Of a stretch of DNA of 64,000 nucleotides, positions 46,975 to 56,521 are shown piece after piece (the first letter of the stretch is position 1; each line of letters begins with the position of its first letter). The notes beneath the pieces are model-generated. The model ran no database searches. It saw nothing but the letters and a program-made list of their open reading frames with translations, and was not told where the DNA came from. Origin of the DNA: Archivesica marissinica (lineage: Eukaryota; Mollusca; Bivalvia; Venerida; Vesicomyidae); contig CM026401.1 in NCBI GenBank assembly GCA_014843695.1, positions 48,744,405 through 48,808,404 on the forward strand, read 5' to 3'. The translations under genes and the position numbers were made by a program.

Positions 46975-47748
46975 GGATCTCATGTAGTCCCAGTAATATC
47001 TATGGAGGTGGGATAGATATGGCCAGTACTTATCCACTGCATGATAGCTAAATGGCTGTTGTTTGTATGGAGATATAATAGTATATTAACCTAAATCTCT
47101 ATGTAGTCCCAGTAATATCTATGGAGGTGGGATAGATATGGCGACTACTTATCCACTGTATGAGCTAAATGGCTGTTGTTTGTATAATATCTATGAGGGG
47201 ATAGAGGAGATATAATAGTATATTAACCTAAATCTCTATGTAGTCCCAGTAATATCTATGGAGGTGGGATAGATATGGCGACTACTTATCCACTACAGCT
47301 CACTGGCTGTCGTTTGTATGGAGATATAATTGTATATTAACCTAAATCTCTATTAGTCCCAGTAATATCTATGGAGGTGGGATAGATATGGCGACTACTT
47401 ATCCACTACATGTAGCTCACTGGCTGTCGTTTGTATGGAGATATAATTGTATATTAACCTAAATCTCCATGAAGGAAAGGGTTAAATGGCTGTCGTTTGT
47501 ATGGAGATATAATAGTATATTAACCTAAATCTCCATGAAGGAAAGGGTTAAATGGCTGTCGTTTGTATGGAGATATAATAGTATATTAACCTAAATCTCC
47601 ATGAAGGAAAGGGTTAAATGGCTGTCGTTTGTATGGAGATATAATAGTATATTAACCTAAATCTCCATGAAGGAAAGGGTTAAATGGGTGTCATTTGTAT
47701 GGAGATATAATAGTATATTAACATAAATCTCCATGAAGGAAAGGGTTA
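46975..47748. repeat. Compound array (~115-135-bp x4, then 66-bp x5) derived from a piggyBac 3' end
   Basis: CCCAGTAATATCTATGGAGG recurs at 46989, 47108, 47244 and 47358; then TTGTATGGAGATATAATAGT plus AAATCTCCATGAAGGAAAGG and GTTAAATGGCTG repeats every 66 bp. The order resembles the right end of the piggyBac element at 47964-49194 (CCAATAATCTATATGGAGAT, GTTGTATGGAGATAAAATGA, AAAGGGTTAA). Ends about 24 nt from the SNRK donor at 47773. Confidence 0.85.
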
Positions 47749-47772
47749 ACAAAATGCAAAATATTCTCTTAC

Positions 47773-47914
47773 TCCCTGCATGACTGTGAGACATGGGGCG
47801 GGAACTGGTATTTGCAGTCCATGATCATCGTAAGGGTCTCGCTGTCGTTGGCCTCCTGGAATGGTGGCTCACCACACACCAACATGAACAAGATTACACC
47901 CAGGCTCCATATAT
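47773..47914 (-). CDS. SNRK: SNRK kinase exon (subdomains IX-X)
   Basis: The 142-nt exon has acceptor TTTTATTTCAG before 47914 and donor GTAAGAG after 47773. Entered in phase 1 it reads DIWSLGVILFMLVCGEPPFQ and then EANDSETLTMIMDCKY, ending in phase 2. DxWSxG is kinase subdomain IX, and the ANDSETLTMIMDCKY stretch is nearly invariant in animal SNRK. The upstream intron carries a piggyBac element whose TTAA lies about 46 nt from the acceptor, and the downstream intron begins with a tandem array ending about 24 nt from the donor. Both splice sites look intact. SNRK is a cytoplasmic/nuclear Ser/Thr kinase activated by LKB1 in vertebrates; that role is known of the family, not shown here. Confidence 0.95.
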
Positions 47915-48233
47915 CTGAAATAAAACAATCAAAATTAGAGAATAGCACTTGAGAGAGATTTAACCCTTTACTCCACATACACGCCATACAACGCCTTTAC
48001 TGCCTCCCCCATATAGACGCCATACAACGCCGTTATCGATTCCCACATACAAACGCCATTGAACGCCATTGTCCGATCTCCATATACACGCCTTACAACG
48101 CCTCTGAACTTTGACACCGATATGTTTATATTTAGAATACAATGACCCCAGTTAAATTTAGCTCGCCTGTTAGATGTAAACCTTATCTATCTTTTACGCA
48201 TGAAAAAGCACATGGTTACAATTAAAAGTTAAC

Positions 48234-48241
48234 GTATAAAT
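48234..48241 (+). promoter_or_regulatory. Probable TATA box of the piggyBac transposase
   Basis: ACGTATAAATAGCGTCC, about 80 nt before the ATG at 48319. Confidence 0.5.
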
Positions 48242-48318
48242 AGCGTCCAATCGTATACACCCAAAATATCACGCGCTAAGTTCACAGGTCGATTTTCTGA
48301 AAATTTATCAATTCAAAT

Positions 48319-48528
48319 ATGGCTTCACGAATGATAGAATCAAGCGACGATGAATCCGATTTTGAAGGATTTAGCGAGGTTGGATCCGACATCGACGTAC
48401 CAATAGTCAGTGATGATGAGTCCGACGGATGTTCGTCCGACGCCGCCGATTCAGAGGACGAAAATACTTCAAATTGGTCATCAAATTTCACAAATTTGAG
48501 GGTGCGTATTCAATTTTCCCGTGAATGA
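48319..48528 (+). pseudogene. N-terminal remnant of a piggyBac transposase
   Basis: The 69-residue frame starts MASRMIESSDDESDFEGF and continues with acidic Ser/Asp stretches (VPIVSDDESDG, DSEDEN) and NWSSNF. Acidic N-termini of this type precede the DDD catalytic core in piggyBac transposases. Location between TTAA-flanked TIRs supports this. No DDD core or C-terminal Cys-rich domain follows, so the copy cannot be autonomous. A possible donor GTGCGT lies near 48502. Confidence 0.65.
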
Positions 48529-49354
48529 TGTTTGTTTACAAATAGTTTTTCTCCAATTAAGCTTCGATCATCAAATGGTTTTAGCAAGTTAATAGTCAAT
48601 GAAATAATAAAACCATGTCCCGTTTCTTTCATTATGGATAAATCCCGGAAGAATGAATAAACAAACAAACCCGTGAATGTACATGTATATATTTTATTTT
48701 CTCAAGTTTACGCACCGTAATGCACAAGTCTTTCAAAAATAAGAAATGTAAATAATTACAGGACACATTGATACTGATATCATATTATATATACTATATA
48801 CATGTACACTATATATATTTTTATTGATGAACAATAAACTGAAACACTAAAAATAAGAAAACAATGTCTCGTACAAAATGTAATAAATAAAAGTCATAAC
48901 ATTATGTACTGTTGATCTTTCTTTTTGTCCTACACTTGTGAAAATTATACCATCAGAAAGGAAATTTAATTCTACAAAAGATTTACATTGACATAATTTT
49001 GATTACATTATCAGAAAGTATTGCAAATTAGCATTGAATCAGGTAGGTATCTATTATTCAATATTTTCCAATAATCTATATGGAGATGGTGTCATAGATA
49101 TTGAGTATTGGTTATGTAGTACAGTGTACATATTTCTTATCAGTTGTATGGAGATAAAATGAACTAATGGCCTCTTCTGTTGTGGAGTAAAGGGTTAAAC
49201 ACCTGCTATGGACAGAGATCATGCTAACATACAGACAGACAAAAACCCCACCACCCCACAGGGGTTAATGATATATCACGATCGCACATTGGCAGTGCCC
49301 AAGAACATACACAATATGATAAATACATGCACAACATTTGAATGGATGGAGGGC

Positions 49355-49485
49355 TATATATTTGGCCAGTGTATTTTACTGGACAAAATTGTGTATATAA
49401 TACAGTGTAACTGTTAAAAAATTGCAGGGTTCATAGGGCTTCGCCCAACGCGCCCTCTAGAATGAGCGGCTCGCCCTGTAGCTGT
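49355..49485. mobile_element. Fragment of hAT-like family H
   Basis: GGCCAGTGTATTTTACTGGA, GCAGGGTTCATAGGGCTTCG and GCGCCCTCTAGAATGAGC. Confidence 0.65.
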
Positions 49486-49574
49486 TAACTTGAAACTACA
49501 GTGGCAGTATTCTTAAGCAAGCTCCGTAAATCAGCATTGCTTCATCTCATTCTCTCATGGCGATGTATTCAAGT

Positions 49575-49859
49575 TTAACCCTTTCAACCCCACAGGCCTC
49601 TAAATAGGCCACAGGCCTCTAAATAGGCCACAGGCCTCTAAATAGGCTTATGAAAAGTGTAGATCCAGATGAGCCGGCTCGTGACGAGCCGTCTCATCAG
49701 GATCTGCACTTTTTTGCCAGTAATAATCATCACTATTTTTAGATAAAAATTACCCATTTTGATAAATGAACTGGTCCAAAGGTAATTTTCTTATTAATTT
49801 ATTGGTCTGAAAATATCACGCACCAGTCCATGTCAGTTACTTGGGGTTGAATGGGTTAA
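49575..49859 (-). mobile_element. MITE family F with 3 tandem subterminal units
   Basis: TTAA at both ends; CAGGCCTCTAAATAGGCCA is tripled, as in 31263-31546. The right TTAA is shared with the start of a family D SINE. Confidence 0.92.
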
Positions 49860-50102
49860 ACTATTTATTTTACAACGATTGCAAAGCAAGTTCTAACAAC
49901 TTATATTAATCACGGTTGTTGGCACGGATGAAAGCGTAACTGTGGTCATTTGTGTGGGAGGAAACCGGAGTACCCGGAGAATTCCCACATGTCCGATTTG
50001 GCGACCACCGTACCATCTCACATACTTCCCGGTCCGAGCATCAAACCCGGGATGCATTGGTGAGAAACGAGCGTGCTAACCACTGCGCTAATTGGACAGC
50101 CT
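49858..50102 (-). mobile_element. SINE family D
   Basis: TTTATTTTACAACGATTGCA to CACTGCGCTAATTGGACAGC. Confidence 0.88.
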
Positions 50103-50632
50103 TATATTTATATCCATCAGCAATGAGGCCTAGATAGTGATGTAATGTTATAAGAACTTGTTAAGTAGTTTCACATTACTTTAGGGCAAGTTTCTGATTT
50201 AGCAGCATGGTAATTTTACTGTTACAATCACAAAAAACTGATTCTTTGTATCAATTGATAGCGACTAGGATGTGAGGTGCCGTCATGACAAGGTGTTAAT
50301 GTACTCCATGCAGGAACAGGTAGTACAAAACGAGTGACGAGTTGTGACGTCACATCAAGTCAGAACACAGTCTAGCTGTATACTGTCAGTGTTGTGTCAT
50401 TATTTCACACTTTGACATTATTAATGTGTACCTAAATGGCTGACATGACCATAGTAAATGGCAAAATATTTCCTGGTTCAGTCCAACGTACATATTTACA
50501 CTGTATATATAAATAATACTTATTCACCCTATTGTAAAATGACTCGGCAAGTTGTCTTCACAAAATGTATTACAATGGAATAGGAAAACGAAATACAAAA
50601 AAGACGGAGCAGTTAATGTATGGTATATCATG
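50103..50632. other. No gene seen
   Basis: Intron spacer. Confidence 0.4.
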
Positions 50633-50758
50633 CAGGGGGCCATTCTAGGTCAGAATGTTTGGGAGAAGTGAGAATGCGCACTATTGCGTCCTTAAATGGT
50701 GTTATTTATAAATTAATAAAATTTCAACAAAATAGTGTTGAAATACACAAAATGGCCA

Positions 50759-51003
50759 TTAACCCATTCAACCCCAAGTAACTGACATGGACTGGTACAT
50801 GATATTTTTAGACCAATAAATTAATAAGAAAATTACCATTGGACCAGTTCATTTACCAAAATGGGTAATTTTATCGAAAAATAGTAATAATTATTACTGG
50901 CAAAAAGTGCAGATCCTGATGAGACGGCTCGTCACGAGCCGGCTCATCTGGATCTACACTTTTTGTAAGTCTATTTAGAGGCCTGTGGTGTTGAAAGGGT
51001 TAA
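50759..51003 (+). mobile_element. MITE family F, full length, nested
   Basis: TTAA at both ends; inner palindrome intact. Confidence 0.93.
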
Positions 51004-51056
51004 ATAGAACATTTGAATAGAAGCAGAGCATTATAATGGGCCAGTGTATCTTACTG

Positions 51057-51182
51057 GGCTGGAGGTTATAAAACTCAGTCTCAAGCTTCGGATTGGTTCA
51101 GCTGAGTGTGAAATTCAAAATCAACCAATCAAATTTCATGAGGTCGAGTTTGAGATATGAGAAAAGTTTTATAACTTCGGGG
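51057..51182. mobile_element. Palindromic ~125-bp MITE, nested
   Basis: GGTTATAAAACTCAGTCTCA at one end pairs with GAGAAAAGTTTTATAACTTC at the other. The sister family H copy at 42755 reads straight across this point. Confidence 0.65.
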
Positions 51183-51305
51183 CCAGGACAACATTGTTTT
51201 ATGATTTTTTTAGGAAGAAAACATTTTTTTAACAATTTTATTTTTTAAGAATGTGGCGAAGTCGGAGTCCTAAGGGTGATTATTTCATCCAAGTCGCCCT
51301 CTAGA

Positions 51306-53894
51306 CAGGGTTAATATAAATCATGATTTTTTTAAATTTTAATTGATTTTTTTGATTTTAATAGTAGTTATTTTAAAATATATAGTGATACTAAAATAAA
51401 ACACAAAGGTAATTTCAATGCATTTATGATTTAAATATATACATTACACATAGTTTAGAATAAGATGATTTAAATATATATACTATACTATATAGCTAAA
51501 ACTAAACTATATATACATGTAGGTACACCACAGACTGTCACATTAGTTACTGTCACATTTATTTTTTGGCGTTAAGAAGTTTGTATATGAAGACAAGCTT
51601 TCCGGCCTTTTCAATGCCAAGCCTATTTCTGATTTTCGAATGAACGAATCCAAAGGTGGAGAAAACACGTTCCACACCAGCACTGGATGCTGTCGCACTA
51701 AACAGCTGAATACAGAGTTCAACCATGCTACTCTCCAGGCAGTTAGATTGGGATCTCCACCAGGTCAGTGCTGACACTCCCTGTGTGACATCCTTTCCAA
51801 ACATATATGCTTTGAAAGGACCAGATTGGGCCCTGAATTTGATTACAGTCGGCATACACGATGGATAACTGCTATCACAGTATTCCAAAGCACAGTCTAC
51901 TTCCTCACTGTTGAGCGTACTGCCACAGAACTTGGGATCTAGAATGTTGGCAAGGTAGTTTAGTGGGCAGGAGTTAGAGCTTGCTTTACACGAGTCTGCA
52001 CTTTCTTAATGACATTTGCCGGCTGTGCCTCCAGATCACGCTCAATAGCCTTCCAGACATTCACTGCGTCTCCGATTTTGCAAGTGTCACTCTGAACACG
52101 ATCCAGCCCTACAGCTATGGGTTTCATGCGCTTCAAATACTCCTCTGCGTTCCTCTTAATTGCAAAGTTTTTTATCTTCTCGGCGATGTTCCTGTCAATG
52201 CTTTCCCGATGATTCTCGCAAACTTGAAGCAGCATCGACCAATTGTCAATGTATGATTGGAGACAATCAGCCAGTGTGTTCCAACGGACCTCCTGTGGCA
52301 ACACTAGCTTCTTGCCCCCCGCAGCCTTGTACCACGCAGCTGGTAGGTGCACATTCCTGAAGTATTTCATGACTTGCACCACATGCTCTTTCACGCCTGT
52401 TATCTCAACATCTTTCGCCAGCAGGTTCATGTAATGCGCAGAGCACCCATACGAAATTATTTCATTGTCACTTTCATCTGCCAGTGAACGTCTCATTTTC
52501 ACCATGTTGCTTGCATTGTCCGTCACAAAACTGTTCACCTTGCAGCCAAATTGCTCCTCTGTCGACCGCACAGCTGAGGAAGCAAGTTCTTGTAGGTATT
52601 CTGATGTGTGGCTGTGTCCAGAGGTATCCACTGTTTGTGTTAGGTAACTTTGACCATCTGGTGTTGTTACAGACACACACACTACAGGCTCGTTGTGTAC
52701 ATTGCTCCACCCATCTAATGCCATGAAGACAGGCTGGCCATGTAGTCTTTCTTTGCATTCCTCAAACATTGAGTCCTGCACCTGGTCAAGTAGGGTGCCA
52801 CCAACCTGATGGCGACTTGGAGGAGTGTAACCAGGCCGCAGCATCTCAACAAGCTTGATGAACTCTGCATGTTCCACAGCAGAGAAGGCGGTGTTGGTGG
52901 CATACAAGAATCGAGCAACTTGGAGATCAATTGCTAACTTTTCATTTGACGATGTCCGCATGATAAATTTGTTGAGTTTCTGCGTCTGCAGTTTGGCCTG
53001 TTTGGGTGAGGGTGATGGGAGAGGAGAAGCACAGCGTTTCCTGGAGAGGTTCTCCTCATCATGTGTATGAGTAGTCGGAGTAGATGTAGTATGTGGAGTC
53101 GCTGGAGAGTCTGGAATAGCATCATTCGCTTGCTGCTCAGTGTCGCGACTGTCGGCAGTGATCAGGTCGCACATACTAGTAGTGTTACTGTTACAATCTT
53201 GAACATGTTGCTTCATACGAGAGACCAGTCCCTGCATTTGTTTCGCACACTTTTTACATTTAGCTTTACATCCAGACTTTCCATGAACAGTAAACTTGTC
53301 AAAATACAACCATACACAATCTTTTTTTCTACCAGACATTGTGAAGATTGATGTGCAACTTCCCTTTATTATAATACTGATCAACAAAGTTGCTTCTTAT
53401 TAACTGAAGTTTTTGAACATATCAATATTAGGTCAAATTTTCAAATTTGAAATAGAACGAACGATGTAATTTTGTTTATAGTCGCCACCGCATAAATGCA
53501 TTTGGTTTTGAAATAGATACATCTACAGTGTAGATATATAGTCTATTAGCCATTTTAAATAATTATAGATAAATAGATCTATTTTAGGCCAATGGTCATT
53601 ACTGAAATGAGTCATGGGAACTAATTGAATAGTTTTGAATAGCTTCAAAGCATAAATGACTCTGTACTACCTACTTTCTTTAATACAATCATTACAATGC
53701 AAATAATTACCTTCAAAGCATGCCCCCAATTACCAAAACCAAAGACATGTGTGGACACTTACCTCTATACTAACTGTGACCGGCTTATAATTATCTAATC
53801 AGTGATAAAAAGTTTAATCCATTGTTTTTAACACCAATTTTTGTTTTGATTTAAATCATGATTTTTTTCAGGTGATTTAAATCATACAACTCTG
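51306..53894 (-). mobile_element. 2.6-kb hAT transposon with exact 8-bp target duplication
   Basis: CCTCTAGA at 51298-51305 and 53895-53902. Ends CAGGGTTAATATAAATCATG and, on the other strand, CAGAGTTGTATGATTTAAAT; subterminal AAATCATGATTTTTTT occurs at both ends. Eight-bp duplication, CAGRGTT termini and the encoded BED/RNase-H-like transposase place it in the hAT superfamily. Confidence 0.95.
51559..53339 (-). pseudogene. hAT transposase (BED finger, ZBED-like), one frameshift
   Basis: Starts at M of MSGRKKDCVWLYFDKF (another in-frame ATG lies 16 codons upstream at 53387). Residues ~8-49 form a BED zinc finger (KCKKC followed by RMKQHVQDC). The hAT catalytic core shows FMALDGWSN (D about 209) and FVTDNASNM (D about 274), then GCSAHYMNLLAKD and RWNTL. 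The first frame stops at TAA 51962-51960 after LTPAH; the second frame resumes as NYLANILDPKF. Only about five extra bases (TAAAC) separate LTPAH from the expected YLANI. The rest (51888-51559) has SSAGVERVFSTFGF with the third acidic residue and the RNRLG dimerisation region. All other motifs look intact, so inactivation seems recent. Confidence 0.93.
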
Positions 53895-54086
53895 CCTCTA
53901 GAATGAACCCTGTACATGTAAATGGTGGAACCATGAATACAATACACATTTGTGTCTAAGCACTACATAACATGGGTGCCTCTGTTACTTTAAATCACTT
54001 GCCCACATGGTTGGGTTTAAGTAGGCAGAAAACATGTTTTTGGCACGGCATGTGCCACAAACTGCCCAAAAGTGGTAAAAACCGCC

Positions 54087-54324
54087 TTAACCCTTACTGT
54101 GCTGGAAACGACTATATTCGTTTTTGCAAATAGCATAGAACAAGATCATATGGCACAGAACATGCACAGAATGTTCCGTCTGATCAGGCTCTTTACTGTT
54201 TGCTATTGAAATAGTGGAGCCAAGCAACATGGATCTTGATCAGACTCGGCACTTACGCCGCAGCTGATCTGGATCTATGTTGTTTGCACATTCCTTCCAA
54301 TTTATTCAGCATTTTAAGGGTTAA
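54087..54324. mobile_element. MITE family G, best-kept copy
   Basis: TTAA at both ends, CCCTTACTGTGCTGG and AGCATTTTAAGGG termini, palindromic arms GATCAGGCTCTTTACTGTTT and GATCTGGATCTATGTTGTTT. Confidence 0.87.
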
Positions 54325-54499
54325 ACTGTCTCAAATTGCTATAAAGCTATCCCTGTCCAAAGGCACACTGAAGATTCAGTTGTTATAAAACACATGTACA
54401 TTGTATATATTAAGTCAAACTACAAACAAAATCAATCTTAAACTTAGTTTTATTTCAGGATTTTTTGACAGGAAGTTTATTGACATATATATATTATAC

Positions 54500-54640
54500 A
54501 TTCCAGCTATTGACTAATCGGTCTTCACATTTTACTAGTCCAAGTCCTTGATTCCATGCAGCACACAGCAACAATTTGACTAATCAGTATTCACAATTTA
54601 CCAGTCCAAGTCCTTGATACCATGCAGCATGCGGTAACAA
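54500..54640. repeat. 66-bp tandem duplication at the 3' side of the hAT remnant
   Basis: TTGACTAATC with AGTCCAAGTCCTTGAT and CCATGCAGCA occurs at about 54510 and 54576; the copies cover the last codons of the remnant. Confidence 0.88.
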
Positions 54641-55252
54641 GAGACAAGCTTGCTTGCTTTTTGGACACCCAGCCGATCCCTGATCTTGTTGTGTATAAAA
54701 CTGAATGTACTGAACACCCTCTCACGCCCATATGGTTCGCCGGAGACGAGGGTAAATAAGCTTAATCATCATCATCACCCTCTCAATTGATGCTGGTGAT
54801 GTTGTCACTCTTTGTGCCAGGTCAGCGAAGGCTGGATCAACACCACAGACTGCACTGCAGTACCGTGCCACCAGGTGTGTGGGGAGATGCTGATCGCTTC
54901 TGGAGAGAAGTAGCTGCCAGGGAAGGAAGCAGCCTTGGCTTGGAAGCTGATGAAGCTTGTGGTGAAACCAGGGTCACGGTTAGCAAGCCATGTGCTCACA
55001 TATTGCTGTTGCTTCATTGTCAGCTTCTCCCCTCTGTACTTGGGGTGCAACATGTAGGCTGTGAGGTGCTCGAACGTGATGGCATCTTGTTGCCAACTTT
55101 CTCATGGGGGCGGAGTGCAGGTTCTGACAGGAGGCCCAGCCAGGCATCGCATGCATCTGCTAGTGATGATCCATCACTCTGATACCTGTCCAGAGCAGAA
55201 GCAATGGGTCAAAGTTGGTCGACAAGGTCTTTGCCTTTCTTGCAGAGGGTGT
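54595..55252 (-). pseudogene. Second hAT transposase remnant (C-terminal part), decayed
   Basis: Minus-strand pieces: LCKKGKDLVDQL then a stop, PIASALDRYQSDGSS, a frameshift, ITFEHLTAYMLHPKYRGEKL, another shift, VDPAFADLAQRV, PASIERV, then ERVFSTFSFIHNKIRDRLGV. These are the C-lobe and dimerisation region of a hAT transposase of a different lineage from the one at 51559 (HNKIRDRLGVQKASKLV against HSKIRNRLGIEKAGKLV). It carries at least one stop, two shifts and SINE insertions. The upstream part resumes beyond 55807 but is not recognisable. Confidence 0.85.
54725..54775 (+). mobile_element. 51-bp 5'-truncated SINE family B in the hAT remnant
   Basis: CACCCTCTCA at 54715-54724 and 54776-54785 flank CGCCCATATGGTTCGCCGGA to TAAATAAGC plus (ATC)n, similar to the family B 3' end. 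Only the tail was inserted. Confidence 0.75.
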
Positions 55253-55500
55253 ATGTGTGTTTTACGTTTATTTATCATCGCTATCGGTTACCCATATGAG
55301 CGACGCCTCCTGAAGAGACTAGTTATTTTAGATTTTGGAGGATAGTGCATGATACAGACAGAGACCCATTCCAGAATCTCCTCTTGTTCTTTTACGTGCA
55401 CGGTGTAAAGCACCGACACGAGACCTCAGTTTAACGTCCCATCTGAAAGACTGTTAATTTATTTAGTGTCAGACGGGGGATCAAACCTGCGATCCCTGGA
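55253..55500 (-). mobile_element. SINE family B, head cut at B box
   Basis: Bounded by TTGCAGAGGGTGT at 55240-55252 and 55501-55513. Ends at GATCAAACCTGCGATCCCTG. Confidence 0.9.
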
Positions 55501-55513
55501 TTGCAGAGGGTGT

Positions 55514-55800
55514 GTGTTTTATGTTTATTTATCGTCGCTACCGGTTGCACATATGAGCGACGCCTCCTGAAGATATTAGTTATTTTAGATTTTGGAGGAT
55601 AGTGCATGATACAGACAGAGACCCATTCCAGAATCTCCTCTGGTTCTTTTACATGCACGATGTAAAGCACCGACACGAGACCTCGGTTTAACGTCCCATC
55701 TGAAAGACTGTTAATTTTATTAGGGTCAGACGGGGGATCGAACCTGCGATCACTGGATTACCAGTCCAGCGTGTTACCACTGGATTACAGATCCGTCTGT
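55514..55800 (-). mobile_element. SINE family B, full length, second in tandem
   Basis: Bounded by TTGCAGAGGGTGT at 55501-55513 and TTGCAGAGGG at 55807-55816. Full tRNA-like head GGATCTGTAATCCAGTGGTA on the minus strand. Confidence 0.9.
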
Positions 55801-55816
55801 GATTGATTGCAGAGGG

Positions 55817-56519
55817 AGTAATCCATCACCTTTATATAGTACTTGAAAACAACACAGTTGGATCATTTGTAACACCTTAGTAGACTTCAATAACACACCT
55901 CTAACAGGTGTAAAGCAATTGAGTTTGTTTGCAACCAACTTGCATACCACACCTCTACTAGAAATAATAGGCAAGTAAACTGCCTTATGCCTGTATCTCA
56001 CACCTCTAGCAGGCTTAATAATTGAGAAGGGAATTACAAAAACTAAACTTCTGTTATACTTAGGTATAGGACATATGTTTATGGCATTTTCTATAAACCT
56101 TGTTTTTGACAGGGCAGTTTATACCGGTAAAAACAACCCTGCCAACCCGTTACCGTTGTAGGTTTGAAACCCACTGGGGGTGTTGAATTATTTTATGTGA
56201 GAAAGCTATCCATTGTTTGTGGAAGCCATGATGGTTCAACTTCACCGTTAAATATTTGAACTTTAAGTAAGCCATGTACCCGTTGCTAGAGTTGTATATT
56301 TTCAGTGCAAATTACTTAAAACCAGGAACACAAATAATCAAAAAGATACTTATAAAACTTCACTCTTTAATTTGAACCTCTCAAAGGGGACAGCCCCCTA
56401 GAATAGGGATACTCCACAAGTGGTGTATGTAATTGAATTACAACTACCGTATCTTACTGGTCACATGACTGTGCTCTTAACAAAATCTGTAAAAACACAT
56501 TTTTTTATTTCCCTAGTTT
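55817..56519. other. No gene seen
   Basis: May contain unrecognisable upstream parts of the hAT remnant; AACACACCTCTAACAGG is repeated loosely three times (55885-56010). Confidence 0.4.
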
Positions 56520-56521
56520 GA

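Larger units (their letters stand above)
47964..49194 (+). mobile_element. Internally deleted piggyBac element
   Basis: TTAA at 47960-47963 and 49195-49198; TIRs CCCTTTACTCCACA and TGTGGAGTAAAGGG are exact inverses (19 bp counting TTTAA). Subterminal ~45-bp degenerate repeats (CCATACAACGCC) lie at the left. It encodes only the acidic N-terminus of a transposase and lacks the catalytic DDD region. Confidence 0.9.
50633..53912. mobile_element. Old hAT-like family H element with nested MITEs and a complete hAT
   Basis: Starts CAGGGGGCCATTCTAGGTCA and ends CCTCTAGAATGAACCCTG. Without insertions it would be under 0.6 kb, like 32266-32429. It hosts a family F MITE, a palindromic MITE and the hAT at 51306-53894. 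Confidence 0.8.

Noticed and set aside
54787..55182. Plus-strand 131-codon frame
   Set aside because: It is the antisense of the hAT remnant, whose minus-strand motifs are clear.
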